A stretch of DNA of 31,073 nt from CAURNT01 sp963526495 (GTDB taxonomy: Bacteria; Fusobacteriota; Fusobacteriia; Fusobacteriales; Leptotrichiaceae). Within the stretch, counting starts at the first letter, position 1. Each line of letters begins with the position of its first letter. Shown in pieces: positions 23,919-31,073 of the stretch. Made by a program: the position numbers and the translations under genes. The notes beneath the pieces are model-generated. The model worked only from the letters and a program-made list of their open reading frames with translations, made no database searches and was not told the DNA's origin. The stretch is from positions 1 through 31,073 of the forward strand of contig CAURNT010000013.1 of NCBI GenBank assembly GCA_963526495.1, given 5' to 3'.

Positions 23919-25223
23919 ATGTTTATTAAAATTATTTTGATTGCAATGTTATCAGGATTAGCTTCAATATTAGCTAATAAAGGAATTGCTGTATTTAATG
24001 ATGGACTAAGACCATTAGTTCCAGAACATTTAGAAGGAAGATTGGATAGGAAATCATTACTTGCAACAAGTTTTGCTTTGAGTTTTGGGTTGGTTATTGG
24101 ATTTGGAATACCATTTTCAATAGGTAAAAGTATAATACTTATACACAGTATACTATTAGGTACAGATATAATAGGTACAGCATTTAAAAATGATAATAAA
24201 GGTAGTATTTTTTCTGCTGTATCTGGAGCTATATATGGTATAGGTTTAGTGTTAGGTTTACAGGTTATAGTTGATTTATTTGCTAAACTTCCTGTTAATT
24301 TTTTACCTAATTTATCAGAAATGGGAACTCCTATTATAGTAGCATTTGCTGTATTTCCAGTTTTGGTTATTGGGTATCAATATGGAGTTAAAAAAGGAGT
24401 ATTTTCATTATTTATTGTATTAATTGTAAGACAATTAATTTCTATTTTTGGAAAAATAAGTGTAGGTGAAGCTACAATTTCATTAAATTCTGATGGTATA
24501 GCTTTATTTGTTGGTATAGTTGTAATGTTAGTATTTGCTATTATGGATAAAACAGAATCAACAGGTTCAAATACAAAATTGTTAGGGATTTTTTCAGAAA
24601 GAGTTGCTAAAGTTAAGAAAAATATAATTATACTTTCTATAATGGGTGGGCTTGTTGCTTCTGCTGTAAGTTTAAATATGTTAGCAGGAGATCCTATTTC
24701 TTTAAATTTAATACAAGAGGGTAAAATGTCTGACGCAGGAATAGTAGCTTTAGCAAGAACTATTGGATTTATTCCTTTAGTGGCTACAACAGCTATAACA
24801 ACAGGTGTTTATGGGCCAACTGGATTGACTTTTGTGTTTGCAATAGGTATATTTATAAAAAATCCTATACTTGCATTTATAATTGGAGCTATAACTTTAT
24901 CATTAGAAATACTTTTATTAGAACAAATTGCTAAATTATTAGATAAATTCCCAGGAATAAAAGCTTGTGGAGATCAAATAAGAACAAGTATGACAAAAGT
25001 TTTAGAAGTAGCAATTTTAGTTGGTGCTATGATAGCTTGTAATAATATGGCTGGAGGAAATGGATTAGGATTTTTATTTGTAATAGGATTTTATTTATTA
25101 AATAAATCATCTAAAAAACCATTGGTTGATATGGCGGTTGGACCTATAGCTACCATATTATTTGGAATAATATTGAATATATTATTTATACTTAATTTAT
25201 TTGTTCCAGTGGTTGCTAAATAG
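23919..25223 (+). CDS. yhfT: YhfT-family membrane transporter
   Basis: 434-aa integral membrane protein with about ten to twelve hydrophobic segments and no signal peptide cleavage site. The family-typical segment D-G-L-R-P-L-V-P-E-H-L-E-G-R lies between the first two helices, and another conserved-looking loop, A-C-G-D-Q-I-R-T-S-M, near residue 350. Presumed transporter for the substrate of the yhf pathway; the substrate is unknown. TAGGAGGAG precedes ATG, and the next gene begins 10 bases after the stop. The dense Gly content in several helices fits a carrier. Confidence 0.85.
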   Translation: MFIKIILIAMLSGLASILANKGIAVFNDGLRPLVPEHLEGRLDRKSLLATSFALSFGLVIGFGIPFSIGKSIILIHSILLGTDIIGTAFKNDNKGSIFSAVSGAIYGIGLVLGLQVIVDLFAKLPVNFLPNLSEMGTPIIVAFAVFPVLVIGYQYGVKKGVFSLFIVLIVRQLISIFGKISVGEATISLNSDGIALFVGIVVMLVFAIMDKTESTGSNTKLLGIFSERVAKVKKNIIILSIMGGLVASAVSLNMLAGDPISLNLIQEGKMSDAGIVALARTIGFIPLVATTAITTGVYGPTGLTFVFAIGIFIKNPILAFIIGAITLSLEILLLEQIAKLLDKFPGIKACGDQIRTSMTKVLEVAILVGAMIACNNMAGGNGLGFLFVIGFYLLNKSSKKPLVDMAVGPIATILFGIILNILFILNLFVPVVAK

Positions 25224-25233
25224 GAGGAGAAGT

Positions 25234-26109
25234 ATGCTTAAGGATGGATATACTTTAATGCATGAACATATGTTCATAGATCTTTCTGGAGTTAAGAAGA
25301 ATTTAGATTGTAGATTAGATTGTAAAGAACATACTATTGAAGAAATGAAAAAGTTATATGATTTAGGTGTTAGAAATATTGTTGAAGTTACAAATAGAGG
25401 TATGGGAAGAGATATAAAATATATAGAAGATATTTCTAGAGAAAGTAAAATTAATTATATTTGTGCAACAGGATTTTATAAAGAACCTTTTTTACCAGAT
25501 TATGTATATAATATGTCTATAGAAGAACTTGCTAATCTTATGATAGAAGATATAGAAAATGGTATAGATGGAAGTAACATAAAAGCTGGTATAATAGGTG
25601 AAATTGGAACAAGTAAAAATCAAATGACAGATGAAGAGAAAAAAGTTTTTAGTGCCGCTATTATAGCTCATAAAAAGACGGGTAAACCTATAACTACTCA
25701 TACTACGCTTGGTACTTATGGTAAAGAGCAAGTAAATTTTTTTAAACAAAATGGAGTAAATTTAAACAATGTAGTAATTGGCCATGTTGATTTAAGTGGT
25801 GATATTGATTATATTTTATCTTTATTAAAAGAAGGTGTTTATGTTGAGTTTGATACTATAGGTAAAAATAATTATATGTCAGATGATGTTAGAGTAGATA
25901 TGCTTAAAACTATACAAGATAAAGGATTTATTGATAAAGTATTTTTATCATTAGATATTACAAGAAAATCTAACATGCAATATATGGGAGGTATAGGATA
26001 TTCATATATATTTGATATATTTATACCAAAATTAAAAGAAAAAGGAGTTACAGAAGATTCAATAGAAAAGTTATTACATTTGAATCCTAAAAAATTTTTT
26101 AACTTATAA
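25234..26109 (+). CDS. php: Phosphotriesterase-like metal-dependent hydrolase
   Basis: 291-aa amidohydrolase-fold enzyme of the phosphotriesterase homology protein group. Metal ligands are visible: His10 and His12 (M-H-E-H), Glu123 in G-E-I-G-T in the position of the carboxylated lysine (Glu also in E. coli Php), His156 (T-T-H-T), His184 (I-G-H-V-D) and Asp241 (L-S-L-D-I-T). The natural reaction is unknown; relatives hydrolyse lactones, phosphoesters or amides. The frame extends upstream to 25201 into yhfT, but ATG 25234, 6 bases after AGGAGG, gives the normal N-terminus. Cytosolic, no signal peptide. Confidence 0.9.
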   Translation: MLKDGYTLMHEHMFIDLSGVKKNLDCRLDCKEHTIEEMKKLYDLGVRNIVEVTNRGMGRDIKYIEDISRESKINYICATGFYKEPFLPDYVYNMSIEELANLMIEDIENGIDGSNIKAGIIGEIGTSKNQMTDEEKKVFSAAIIAHKKTGKPITTHTTLGTYGKEQVNFFKQNGVNLNNVVIGHVDLSGDIDYILSLLKEGVYVEFDTIGKNNYMSDDVRVDMLKTIQDKGFIDKVFLSLDITRKSNMQYMGGIGYSYIFDIFIPKLKEKGVTEDSIEKLLHLNPKKFFNL

Positions 26110-26120
26110 GGAGTTTTATT

Positions 26121-27344
26121 ATGAAGAAATTGATATATGCTTTTTGTTTATTTTTATTTGGGATGATTTCATATACGTATAATTTTGATAGTATAGAAGA
26201 TGTAACTAATAAATATATAAAAGAAAAGACATTTCCGGGTTCTGTGGTTCTTGTTTCAGAAAAAGGGAAAATAATTTATTATAAAGCATTTGGAAATGCA
26301 CAGGAAATTGAAAATGGTAAAATTCTTAAAAGAAAAATGAATGAGGAAACTATATTTGATCTTGCTTCACTAACAAAAATATTTGCTACAACACAAGCTA
26401 TAATGAAGTTAGATTCAGAAGGAAAAATAAATTTAGAAGAAAAAGTTTCTACCTATATTCCTGAATTTGCACAAAATGGGAAGGAAAATGTTAAGGTTAG
26501 AGATTTATTAACGCATACGTCTGGATTAACACCGTGGTTACCTATATATTATCATGCAAATAATTCTGATGAGGTTTTAAAGTATATATGCTCACTACCA
26601 TTAGAGTATGAAACTGGAACAAATAGGAAATATAGTGATTTATCATTTATGATGTTGGCTTTTATTGTTGAGAGAATAACAGGAGAAAAAATAAATGAAT
26701 ATGTATTGAATGAAATATATAAACCTTTAGGACTTCAAAAAACAAGATTTTTACCATTAGAACAATTCCCTAAAAATCAAATTGCATCAACTTCACACGG
26801 AAATCCATTTGAAGAAAGAATGATAAAAGATGATGATTTTGGATATAAAATAAATGAAGATTTTTCTTCATTTAGATATTGGAGAAAACAGACTTTAACA
26901 GGTGAAGTTAATGATGGAAATGCATATTATGCAAATAATGGTGTTGCAGGTCATGCAGGACTTTATTCAACAGCATTTGATTTATATATTTTAGGAGAAG
27001 TTCTTTTAAATAATGGAACTTTAAATAATATAAAAATTTATGATAAAAATGTTGTTGATAAATTTATAAAACAAGAAAGTAAATTTGGACATGGATTTGG
27101 ATATGAAATTAATAGAGGTGGGGAGAAAACAGGATATATGGGTAAATATGCAAATTCTAGCTTTGTAGGTCATACAGGATTTACAGGGACACAAGTTGTT
27201 TACGATTTAGATAATAAAGTTCAAGTTATAATATTGACTAATAAACAAAATTTTGGTGTTGGAGAAAAAGGAACATATAAATCAACTTGGGCATATGCAA
27301 GAGAAATAATGGCAGCAGTTGGTGATCAGATATACAAGAAATGA
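26121..27344 (+). CDS. Exported serine beta-lactamase-like hydrolase
   Basis: 407-aa serine hydrolase of the beta-lactamase class C/DD-peptidase superfamily (Pfam beta-lactamase). Signal peptide of about 20 residues without a lipobox. Catalytic motifs: S-L-T-K (Ser83, Lys86), Y-S-D (Tyr171-Asp173, in place of Y-x-N) and H-T-G (351-353). YSD and HTG are frequent in esterases and D-aminopeptidases of this family and argue against a true beta-lactamase. It lies inside the yhf operon (AAGGAG overlapping the php stop; yhfS starts about 8 bases after its stop) although the E. coli cluster, as I recall it, has no such gene. It may release the pathway's substrate outside the cytoplasm. Confidence 0.85.
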   Translation: MKKLIYAFCLFLFGMISYTYNFDSIEDVTNKYIKEKTFPGSVVLVSEKGKIIYYKAFGNAQEIENGKILKRKMNEETIFDLASLTKIFATTQAIMKLDSEGKINLEEKVSTYIPEFAQNGKENVKVRDLLTHTSGLTPWLPIYYHANNSDEVLKYICSLPLEYETGTNRKYSDLSFMMLAFIVERITGEKINEYVLNEIYKPLGLQKTRFLPLEQFPKNQIASTSHGNPFEERMIKDDDFGYKINEDFSSFRYWRKQTLTGEVNDGNAYYANNGVAGHAGLYSTAFDLYILGEVLLNNGTLNNIKIYDKNVVDKFIKQESKFGHGFGYEINRGGEKTGYMGKYANSSFVGHTGFTGTQVVYDLDNKVQVIILTNKQNFGVGEKGTYKSTWAYAREIMAAVGDQIYKK

Positions 27345-27352
27345 GGTTAATT

Positions 27353-28459
27353 ATGGAGTCATATCCTTTACAGTCTATAAGTTTAGATGAAGCAATTGAA
27401 AAACAATTTAAATTAATTGAAATAATATGTAAAAATATAAATGGAAGAGATATATTAAATTTAGGAGATTTAGGTGTAGAAAAAACAAATAATATGCCTT
27501 TAAGAACTAGAAGTGTAGAAAAAATTATCGCTGAATTTTTTGGAGGTGAAGATTCTTTTTTAGTAAGAGGTTCTGGAACTAATGCGCTTAGATTATCTTT
27601 TATAGAATTATTAAAAAATGAAAATCAAATATTAGTTCATGATGCTCCTATTTATAAAACTAGCGAATTTAATTTAAAATCAATGAAAGTAAATATATTA
27701 AAATATAATTTTAATGATTTGAGTAATTTAGATACATTTATTAAGGAAAATAAAATTAAAGTAGTATTATTACAACATACAAGGCAGCAATTAAAAGATA
27801 AGTATAATTTAAAAGAAGTTATAAATGAAATTAAGAGTATTGATTCAACAATAAAAATAATAGTGGATGATAATTATGCGGTGTGTAAAACAAAAGAAAA
27901 TGGGGTTGAAATGGGTGCAGATATAACTGCTTTTTCAACTTTTAAATTATTAGGACCAGTTGGAATTGGTGTTATAGTAGGAAATAAAAATTTAATATCT
28001 AATATGAAAAAAAATAATTATTCAGGTGGTTCCCAAGTTCAAGGATTTGAAGCAATGGAAGTTTTAAGAGGTTTAGTATATGCTCCGGTTTCTTTAAGTA
28101 TACAGGCAAGAGAAATTGAAAAATTAAAGAAAATATTATCTAACGATTTAAGATTTCCATATATAAAAAATGTGTATATAGCAAATGCTCAATCAAAAGT
28201 AATTTTAGTTGAATTTAAAGAATCTATAGCAAAAAAAATATTAGAAAAAACAGTTGACTTTGGAGCTTTAACACACCCTGTAGGTGCAGAATCTAAATTT
28301 GAATTTTCACCATTAATATACAGAGTTTCAGGAACATTTTTGGATTCAGATCCTACTTTAGCTGAACGAATGATAAGAATAAATCCTAATAGATCAGGGG
28401 CTGAAAATATTGCTAATATTATAGAAAAGGCATATTATTGGAAAAGAGATGATGAATAA
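27353..28459 (+). CDS. yhfS: YhfS-family PLP-dependent aminotransferase/lyase
   Basis: 368-aa fold-type I PLP enzyme. The start M-E-S-Y-P-L-Q-S-I matches the E. coli YhfS N-terminus as I recall it (M-K-T-F-P-L-Q-S-L). ATG 27353 has GAGGT 5 bases upstream, while ATG 27341 has none and would overlap the preceding gene. The likely PLP lysine is Lys198 in S-T-F-K-L-L-G-P. Other marks are H-T-R-Q-Q, D-D-N-Y-A-V, Y-S-G-G-S-Q-V-Q-G and R-I-N-P-N-R-S-G near the C-terminus. The reaction is not established; cysteine-desulfurase/selenocysteine-transferase-like folds are the closest. The stop overlaps yhfX. Confidence 0.88.
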   Translation: MESYPLQSISLDEAIEKQFKLIEIICKNINGRDILNLGDLGVEKTNNMPLRTRSVEKIIAEFFGGEDSFLVRGSGTNALRLSFIELLKNENQILVHDAPIYKTSEFNLKSMKVNILKYNFNDLSNLDTFIKENKIKVVLLQHTRQQLKDKYNLKEVINEIKSIDSTIKIIVDDNYAVCKTKENGVEMGADITAFSTFKLLGPVGIGVIVGNKNLISNMKKNNYSGGSQVQGFEAMEVLRGLVYAPVSLSIQAREIEKLKKILSNDLRFPYIKNVYIANAQSKVILVEFKESIAKKILEKTVDFGALTHPVGAESKFEFSPLIYRVSGTFLDSDPTLAERMIRINPNRSGAENIANIIEKAYYWKRDDE

Positions 28460-29601
28460 TGTTCTTAAAAAGATTGCTTAAAGAGAATCTTGATTTTGTA
28501 AAAGTAGCAGAAAAATTACATAAAGATTTGGAAATATTACCAGATACATATTGTATAGATATGGATATGTTGGAAATTAATGCTAAAAATATATTGAAAG
28601 AAGCAAATAAGTATGGAATAACTTTATACTATATGTTAAAGCAAATAGGTAGAAATCCTTTGATTGCTAAAAAATTAGAAAATATAGGTTATAAAGGAGC
28701 AGTTTGTGTAGATTTTAAAGAAGCTGAGATAATGATGGAAAATAATCTTCATCTTGGTAATGTAGGTCATTTGGTTCAAATTCCCCAAAAGATGATAAAG
28801 AGAATAATTGAATATGGAACAGACGTTTTTACGGTTTATTCTATAGATATGATACAAAAAATATCTGATGTAGCTTTAAATTTAGGAAAAGTTCAAGATA
28901 TTATAATTAGAGTTATAGAATTTGATTCAAATATTTATGTAGGACAGGAATCTGGATTATCAATTGAAGAAATAAAAAAAATGATACCAAAAATAAAATC
29001 TCTTAAAGGAATTAGATTAATAGGACTTACTTCATTTCCGTGTTTTCTCTATTCTAATGAAGAAAAAAAAATAAAAGAAACAAATAATTTAAAATCTTTA
29101 TTAAATGCAAGAGAAATTCTTTTAAAAGAGGGATTTGATATCAAACATATAAATATGCCTTCAATCACTACTGTAGAAAATATGAAAGTTATAAGTGAAT
29201 TTGGTGGAACACATGCAGAACCTGGACATGCTTTAACAGGTACAACTCCACTAAATAGTGAAGGAGGTATAGAAATTCCTAGTTATTTATATATTTCTGA
29301 AATATCTCATATATTTGGAGAAAAATCGTATTTTTATGGTGGAGGATATTATCCACGCAGCAATATGAAATATGGATATATAAATGGTGAAGTTGTAGAA
29401 GTTGATGATTTTAATTCAGAAAATATAGATTATTATTTATCTTTAAAAGGCAAATATGATATATTTAAAAGTATAATTTTAGCTTTTAGAACACAAGTTT
29501 TTGTAACACGATCAGATATAGTTTTAATTGAAGGAATACATAATGGAAATATAAAAATATTAGGAAGATTTGATTCTCATGGAATAGAAAGAAGGATTTG
29601 A
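28459..29601 (+). CDS. yhfX: YhfX-family alanine-racemase-like PLP enzyme
   Basis: 380-aa fold-type III PLP protein. The N-terminal alanine-racemase-like barrel includes the probable PLP lysine Lys61 in Y-Y-M-L-K-Q-I-G-R-N, with V-D-F-K-E-A, G-L-T-S-F-P-C-F and G-G-T-H-A-E-P-G-H-A-L-T-G-T later in the barrel. The C-terminal part is a small beta domain. It probably racemises or decarboxylates an amino acid; the substrate is unknown. Starts on the last base of yhfS (TAATG) and ends one base before yhfW, so the three are tightly coupled. Confidence 0.88.
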   Translation: MFLKRLLKENLDFVKVAEKLHKDLEILPDTYCIDMDMLEINAKNILKEANKYGITLYYMLKQIGRNPLIAKKLENIGYKGAVCVDFKEAEIMMENNLHLGNVGHLVQIPQKMIKRIIEYGTDVFTVYSIDMIQKISDVALNLGKVQDIIIRVIEFDSNIYVGQESGLSIEEIKKMIPKIKSLKGIRLIGLTSFPCFLYSNEEKKIKETNNLKSLLNAREILLKEGFDIKHINMPSITTVENMKVISEFGGTHAEPGHALTGTTPLNSEGGIEIPSYLYISEISHIFGEKSYFYGGGYYPRSNMKYGYINGEVVEVDDFNSENIDYYLSLKGKYDIFKSIILAFRTQVFVTRSDIVLIEGIHNGNIKILGRFDSHGIERRI

Positions 29602-29602
29602 A

Positions 29603-30820
29603 ATGGGTAAATTTATTGTTCTAGTTTTAGATGGATTTGGTGTGGGTTATATGGATGATGTTTTAGAGGTAAGAGCTAGAGATTATGGTTCAAATACTGC
29701 ATTACATATATTGGATAATGTTAAAAATTCTAAGTGGAGTAATTTGGAAAAATTAGGATTAATGAATATTTTAAATGCTGAAACAGAAAAAATGAAAAAA
29801 GTTAAAAATTGTATTATTGGTAAATCTAAGTTACAACATCATGGTGGTGATACATTCTTAGGGCATCAAGAAATTATGGGAACAAAAACAGAAAAACCGC
29901 TTAATAAGCCTTTTTCATATTATATTGATGAGGTGGAAAATAAATTAAAAAATAGTGGATATATAGTTGAAAGAAGAGGTGAAGAAGTTAAGTTTTTATG
30001 GGTTAATGATAAAGTTGCTATAGGTGATAATTTAGAAACGGATTTAGGACAAGTATATAATGTTACAACAACATTTAAAGAAACAACATTTGAAGAAGAA
30101 TTAGAAATAGCTCAAATTGTAAGAGATATAGTAAAGGTTGAAAGAGTTATAGTATTTGGTGGAACAAAGGCTTCTAAAGAAAGTATTTTAGCAGCTGCAC
30201 GTGAAAGAGAAAATAAGTACATGGGTATAGATGCTCCGCTGTCTTTAGTATATGAGGAAGGATATATGGTTAGACATATGGGCTATGGTGTAGATCCTCA
30301 TGTACAAGTACCAACAATATTAACTAAAAATGGAATTGATGTAACACTTATAGGAAAAGTTGCAGATATTGTATTTAACGATAAAGGAAAGAGTTTAATA
30401 AATTTAGTAGATACTAAAACAATACTTGAATTAACTTTAGAAGAAATGGATAATATGAAAAAAGGATTTATGTGTATTAATGTTCAAGAAACTGATCTTT
30501 CAGGACATGCACAAAATTCAGAAAGATATTCAAATATTTTAACAATAGCTGATGAATATATAGGGAAAATTTTAGAAAAATTAGAAGAAGATGATATAAT
30601 TGTTATTACTGCAGATCATGGTAATGATCCTACTATAGGACATTCACAACATACTAGAGAAAATGTACCACTATTAATATATAATAAAAAATTAAAAGAT
30701 AAATATATTAATATAGGTCTTAGAAATACAATGTCAGATACAGCGGCAACTATTCTTGAATATTTTAAAATAGAAGAAAAATTAGAGCATGGTAAAAGTT
30801 ATTTAAGTTTATTGAAATAA
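29603..30820 (+). CDS. yhfW: YhfW-family phosphopentomutase-like metalloenzyme
   Basis: 405-aa member of the alkaline phosphatase/phosphopentomutase superfamily. Metal-site motifs: V-L-D-G-F-G-V-G (Asp10), G-G-D-T-F-L-G-H-Q-E-I-M-G (Thr84 in the place of the DeoB phospho-threonine; DeoB reads D-T-T-T-G-H-W-E), and I-T-A-D-H-G-N-D-P-T with H-S-Q-H-T-R-E-N-V-P-L near the C-terminus. It should catalyse transfer or removal of a phosphate on a phosphorylated intermediate. It differs from true DeoB in context and in the middle cap. AAGGA precedes ATG; last gene of the cluster, followed by a terminator. Confidence 0.88.
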   Translation: MGKFIVLVLDGFGVGYMDDVLEVRARDYGSNTALHILDNVKNSKWSNLEKLGLMNILNAETEKMKKVKNCIIGKSKLQHHGGDTFLGHQEIMGTKTEKPLNKPFSYYIDEVENKLKNSGYIVERRGEEVKFLWVNDKVAIGDNLETDLGQVYNVTTTFKETTFEEELEIAQIVRDIVKVERVIVFGGTKASKESILAAARERENKYMGIDAPLSLVYEEGYMVRHMGYGVDPHVQVPTILTKNGIDVTLIGKVADIVFNDKGKSLINLVDTKTILELTLEEMDNMKKGFMCINVQETDLSGHAQNSERYSNILTIADEYIGKILEKLEEDDIIVITADHGNDPTIGHSQHTRENVPLLIYNKKLKDKYINIGLRNTMSDTAATILEYFKIEEKLEHGKSYLSLLK

Positions 30821-30830
30821 TTGCAGGGCT

Positions 30831-30875
30831 AAAAGGTCATGAAAATAGAAAATATTCTATTTAATGACCTTTTAT
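30831..30875 (+). terminator. Intrinsic terminator after the yhf operon
   Basis: Long two-part hairpin: outer stem 30831-30840 with 30864-30873 (10 bp) and inner stem 30843-30850 with 30855-30862 (8 bp), with a small internal bulge, followed by T-rich sequence. Confidence 0.8.
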
Positions 30876-31000
30876 TTTGTTTGCTAATATCAATATAAAA
30901 ATTGAAATATTTATTGTGTTGTTATTTTGAAGATAAATTAAATATTTAAAAGAATTTAATAATAAGATAATATTCTCTAGTTAAAAATATTATTTTGGTG

Positions 31001-31006
31001 TATAAT
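31001..31006 (+). promoter_or_regulatory. Candidate -10 for the gene at the right edge
   Basis: Perfect TATAAT preceded by TG, 36 bases before the ATG at 31043. No good -35 is seen. The rest of 30876-31042 is plain AT-rich sequence in which I see nothing else. Confidence 0.45.
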
Positions 31007-31042
31007 TAACTATATATAAAAAATTTAAATAAGGATTTATTT

Positions 31043-31073
31043 ATGGACGAAAAAAGACTTGAAATGGAAACAT
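31043..31073 (+). CDS. Start of an unidentified gene (3' partial)
   Basis: ATG with AAGGA 7 bases upstream; ten codons are visible (M-D-E-K-R-L-E-M-E-T) before the window ends. Too short to identify. The upstream terminator and candidate -10 make a new transcription unit likely. Confidence 0.55.
   Translation, partial: MDEKRLEMET

Noticed and set aside
25201..25233. Upstream TTG start for php
   Set aside because: It lies inside yhfT and lacks a ribosome-binding site; ATG 25234 follows AGGAGG.
26121..27344. Antibiotic-resistance beta-lactamase
   Set aside because: YSD instead of YxN and HTG instead of KTG, plus location in a metabolic operon, fit an esterase or peptidase of the same superfamily better.
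27341..27352. ATG 27341 as yhfS start
   Set aside because: It overlaps the preceding stop and has no Shine-Dalgarno; ATG 27353 has one and matches the family N-terminus.
29603..30820. Housekeeping phosphopentomutase DeoB
   Set aside because: The motifs are related but differ (DTFLGHQE versus DTTTGHWE as recalled), and the neighbours are yhf genes, not nucleoside catabolism.

Overview
This is a very AT-rich, densely packed bacterial chromosome segment. Gene content points to a Gram-negative (diderm) member of the Fusobacteria, most likely Leptotrichiaceae (Streptobacillus, Sneathia or Leptotrichia-like). The reasons are the extreme AT bias, a YadA-type trimeric autotransporter whose barrel is followed by a coiled-coil tail, an outer-membrane barrel protein, a cyclic-di-AMP phosphodiesterase (PgpH type) beside lipoproteins, and a small protein with a D-A-C-G-K-Q-S motif that I remember from fusobacteria. 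The genus is an inference from memory; no search was run.

Layout. (1) 1-9620, plus strand: a housekeeping block of infB (5' truncated by the window edge), rbfA, recJ, tig, clpP, clpX and lon. It covers translation initiation, 30S maturation, DNA repair, nascent-chain folding and ATP-dependent proteolysis; tig-clpP-clpX-lon is the classical order known from E. coli. (2) 9622-12875: a surface module with its own promoter, holding a large trimeric autotransporter adhesin, a small lipoprotein and a bidirectional terminator. The autotransporter leader has a perfect hairpin, then more TA repeats, between a strong Shine-Dalgarno and the start. (3) 12882-14456, minus strand: rpsT, rpmE (zinc-free L31 type B), upp and a small translationally coupled gene. 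(4) 14488-18587, plus: a DinG-like helicase and a PgpH-type HD phosphohydrolase with a promoter inside the end of the helicase gene. (5) 18690-21337: the methionine ABC transporter metN-metI-metQ. It is preceded by a 16-codon leader peptide ending in clustered Met codons, a chain of mutually exclusive RNA stems and an intrinsic terminator: a convincing ribosome-mediated attenuator. (6) 21341-22155: a stand-alone outer-membrane barrel gene. (7) 22167-30875: a complete yhf-type cluster (yhfZ, yhfY, yhfU, yhfT, php, a secreted serine hydrolase, yhfS, yhfX, yhfW), a pathway with no established substrate as far as I know. (8) A new gene starts at 31043 and leaves the window.

How the parts work together. 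The metNIQ leader should let the transporter be made when Met-tRNA is scarce. In the yhf block the regulator YhfZ has a near-identical 23-nt sequence downstream of its own -10 and another copy at the promoter of the following operon, so it probably controls both. The enzymes (phosphotriesterase-like hydrolase, two PLP enzymes, a phosphopentomutase-like enzyme), a membrane transporter and an exported serine hydrolase suggest uptake and breakdown of an amino-acid-like, perhaps phosphorylated or D-configured, compound; the chemistry is unproven.

No tRNA, rRNA, CRISPR array, insertion sequence or prophage was seen. No gene-free stretch exceeds 300 bases; the longest, 18588-18873, contains the Met attenuator.
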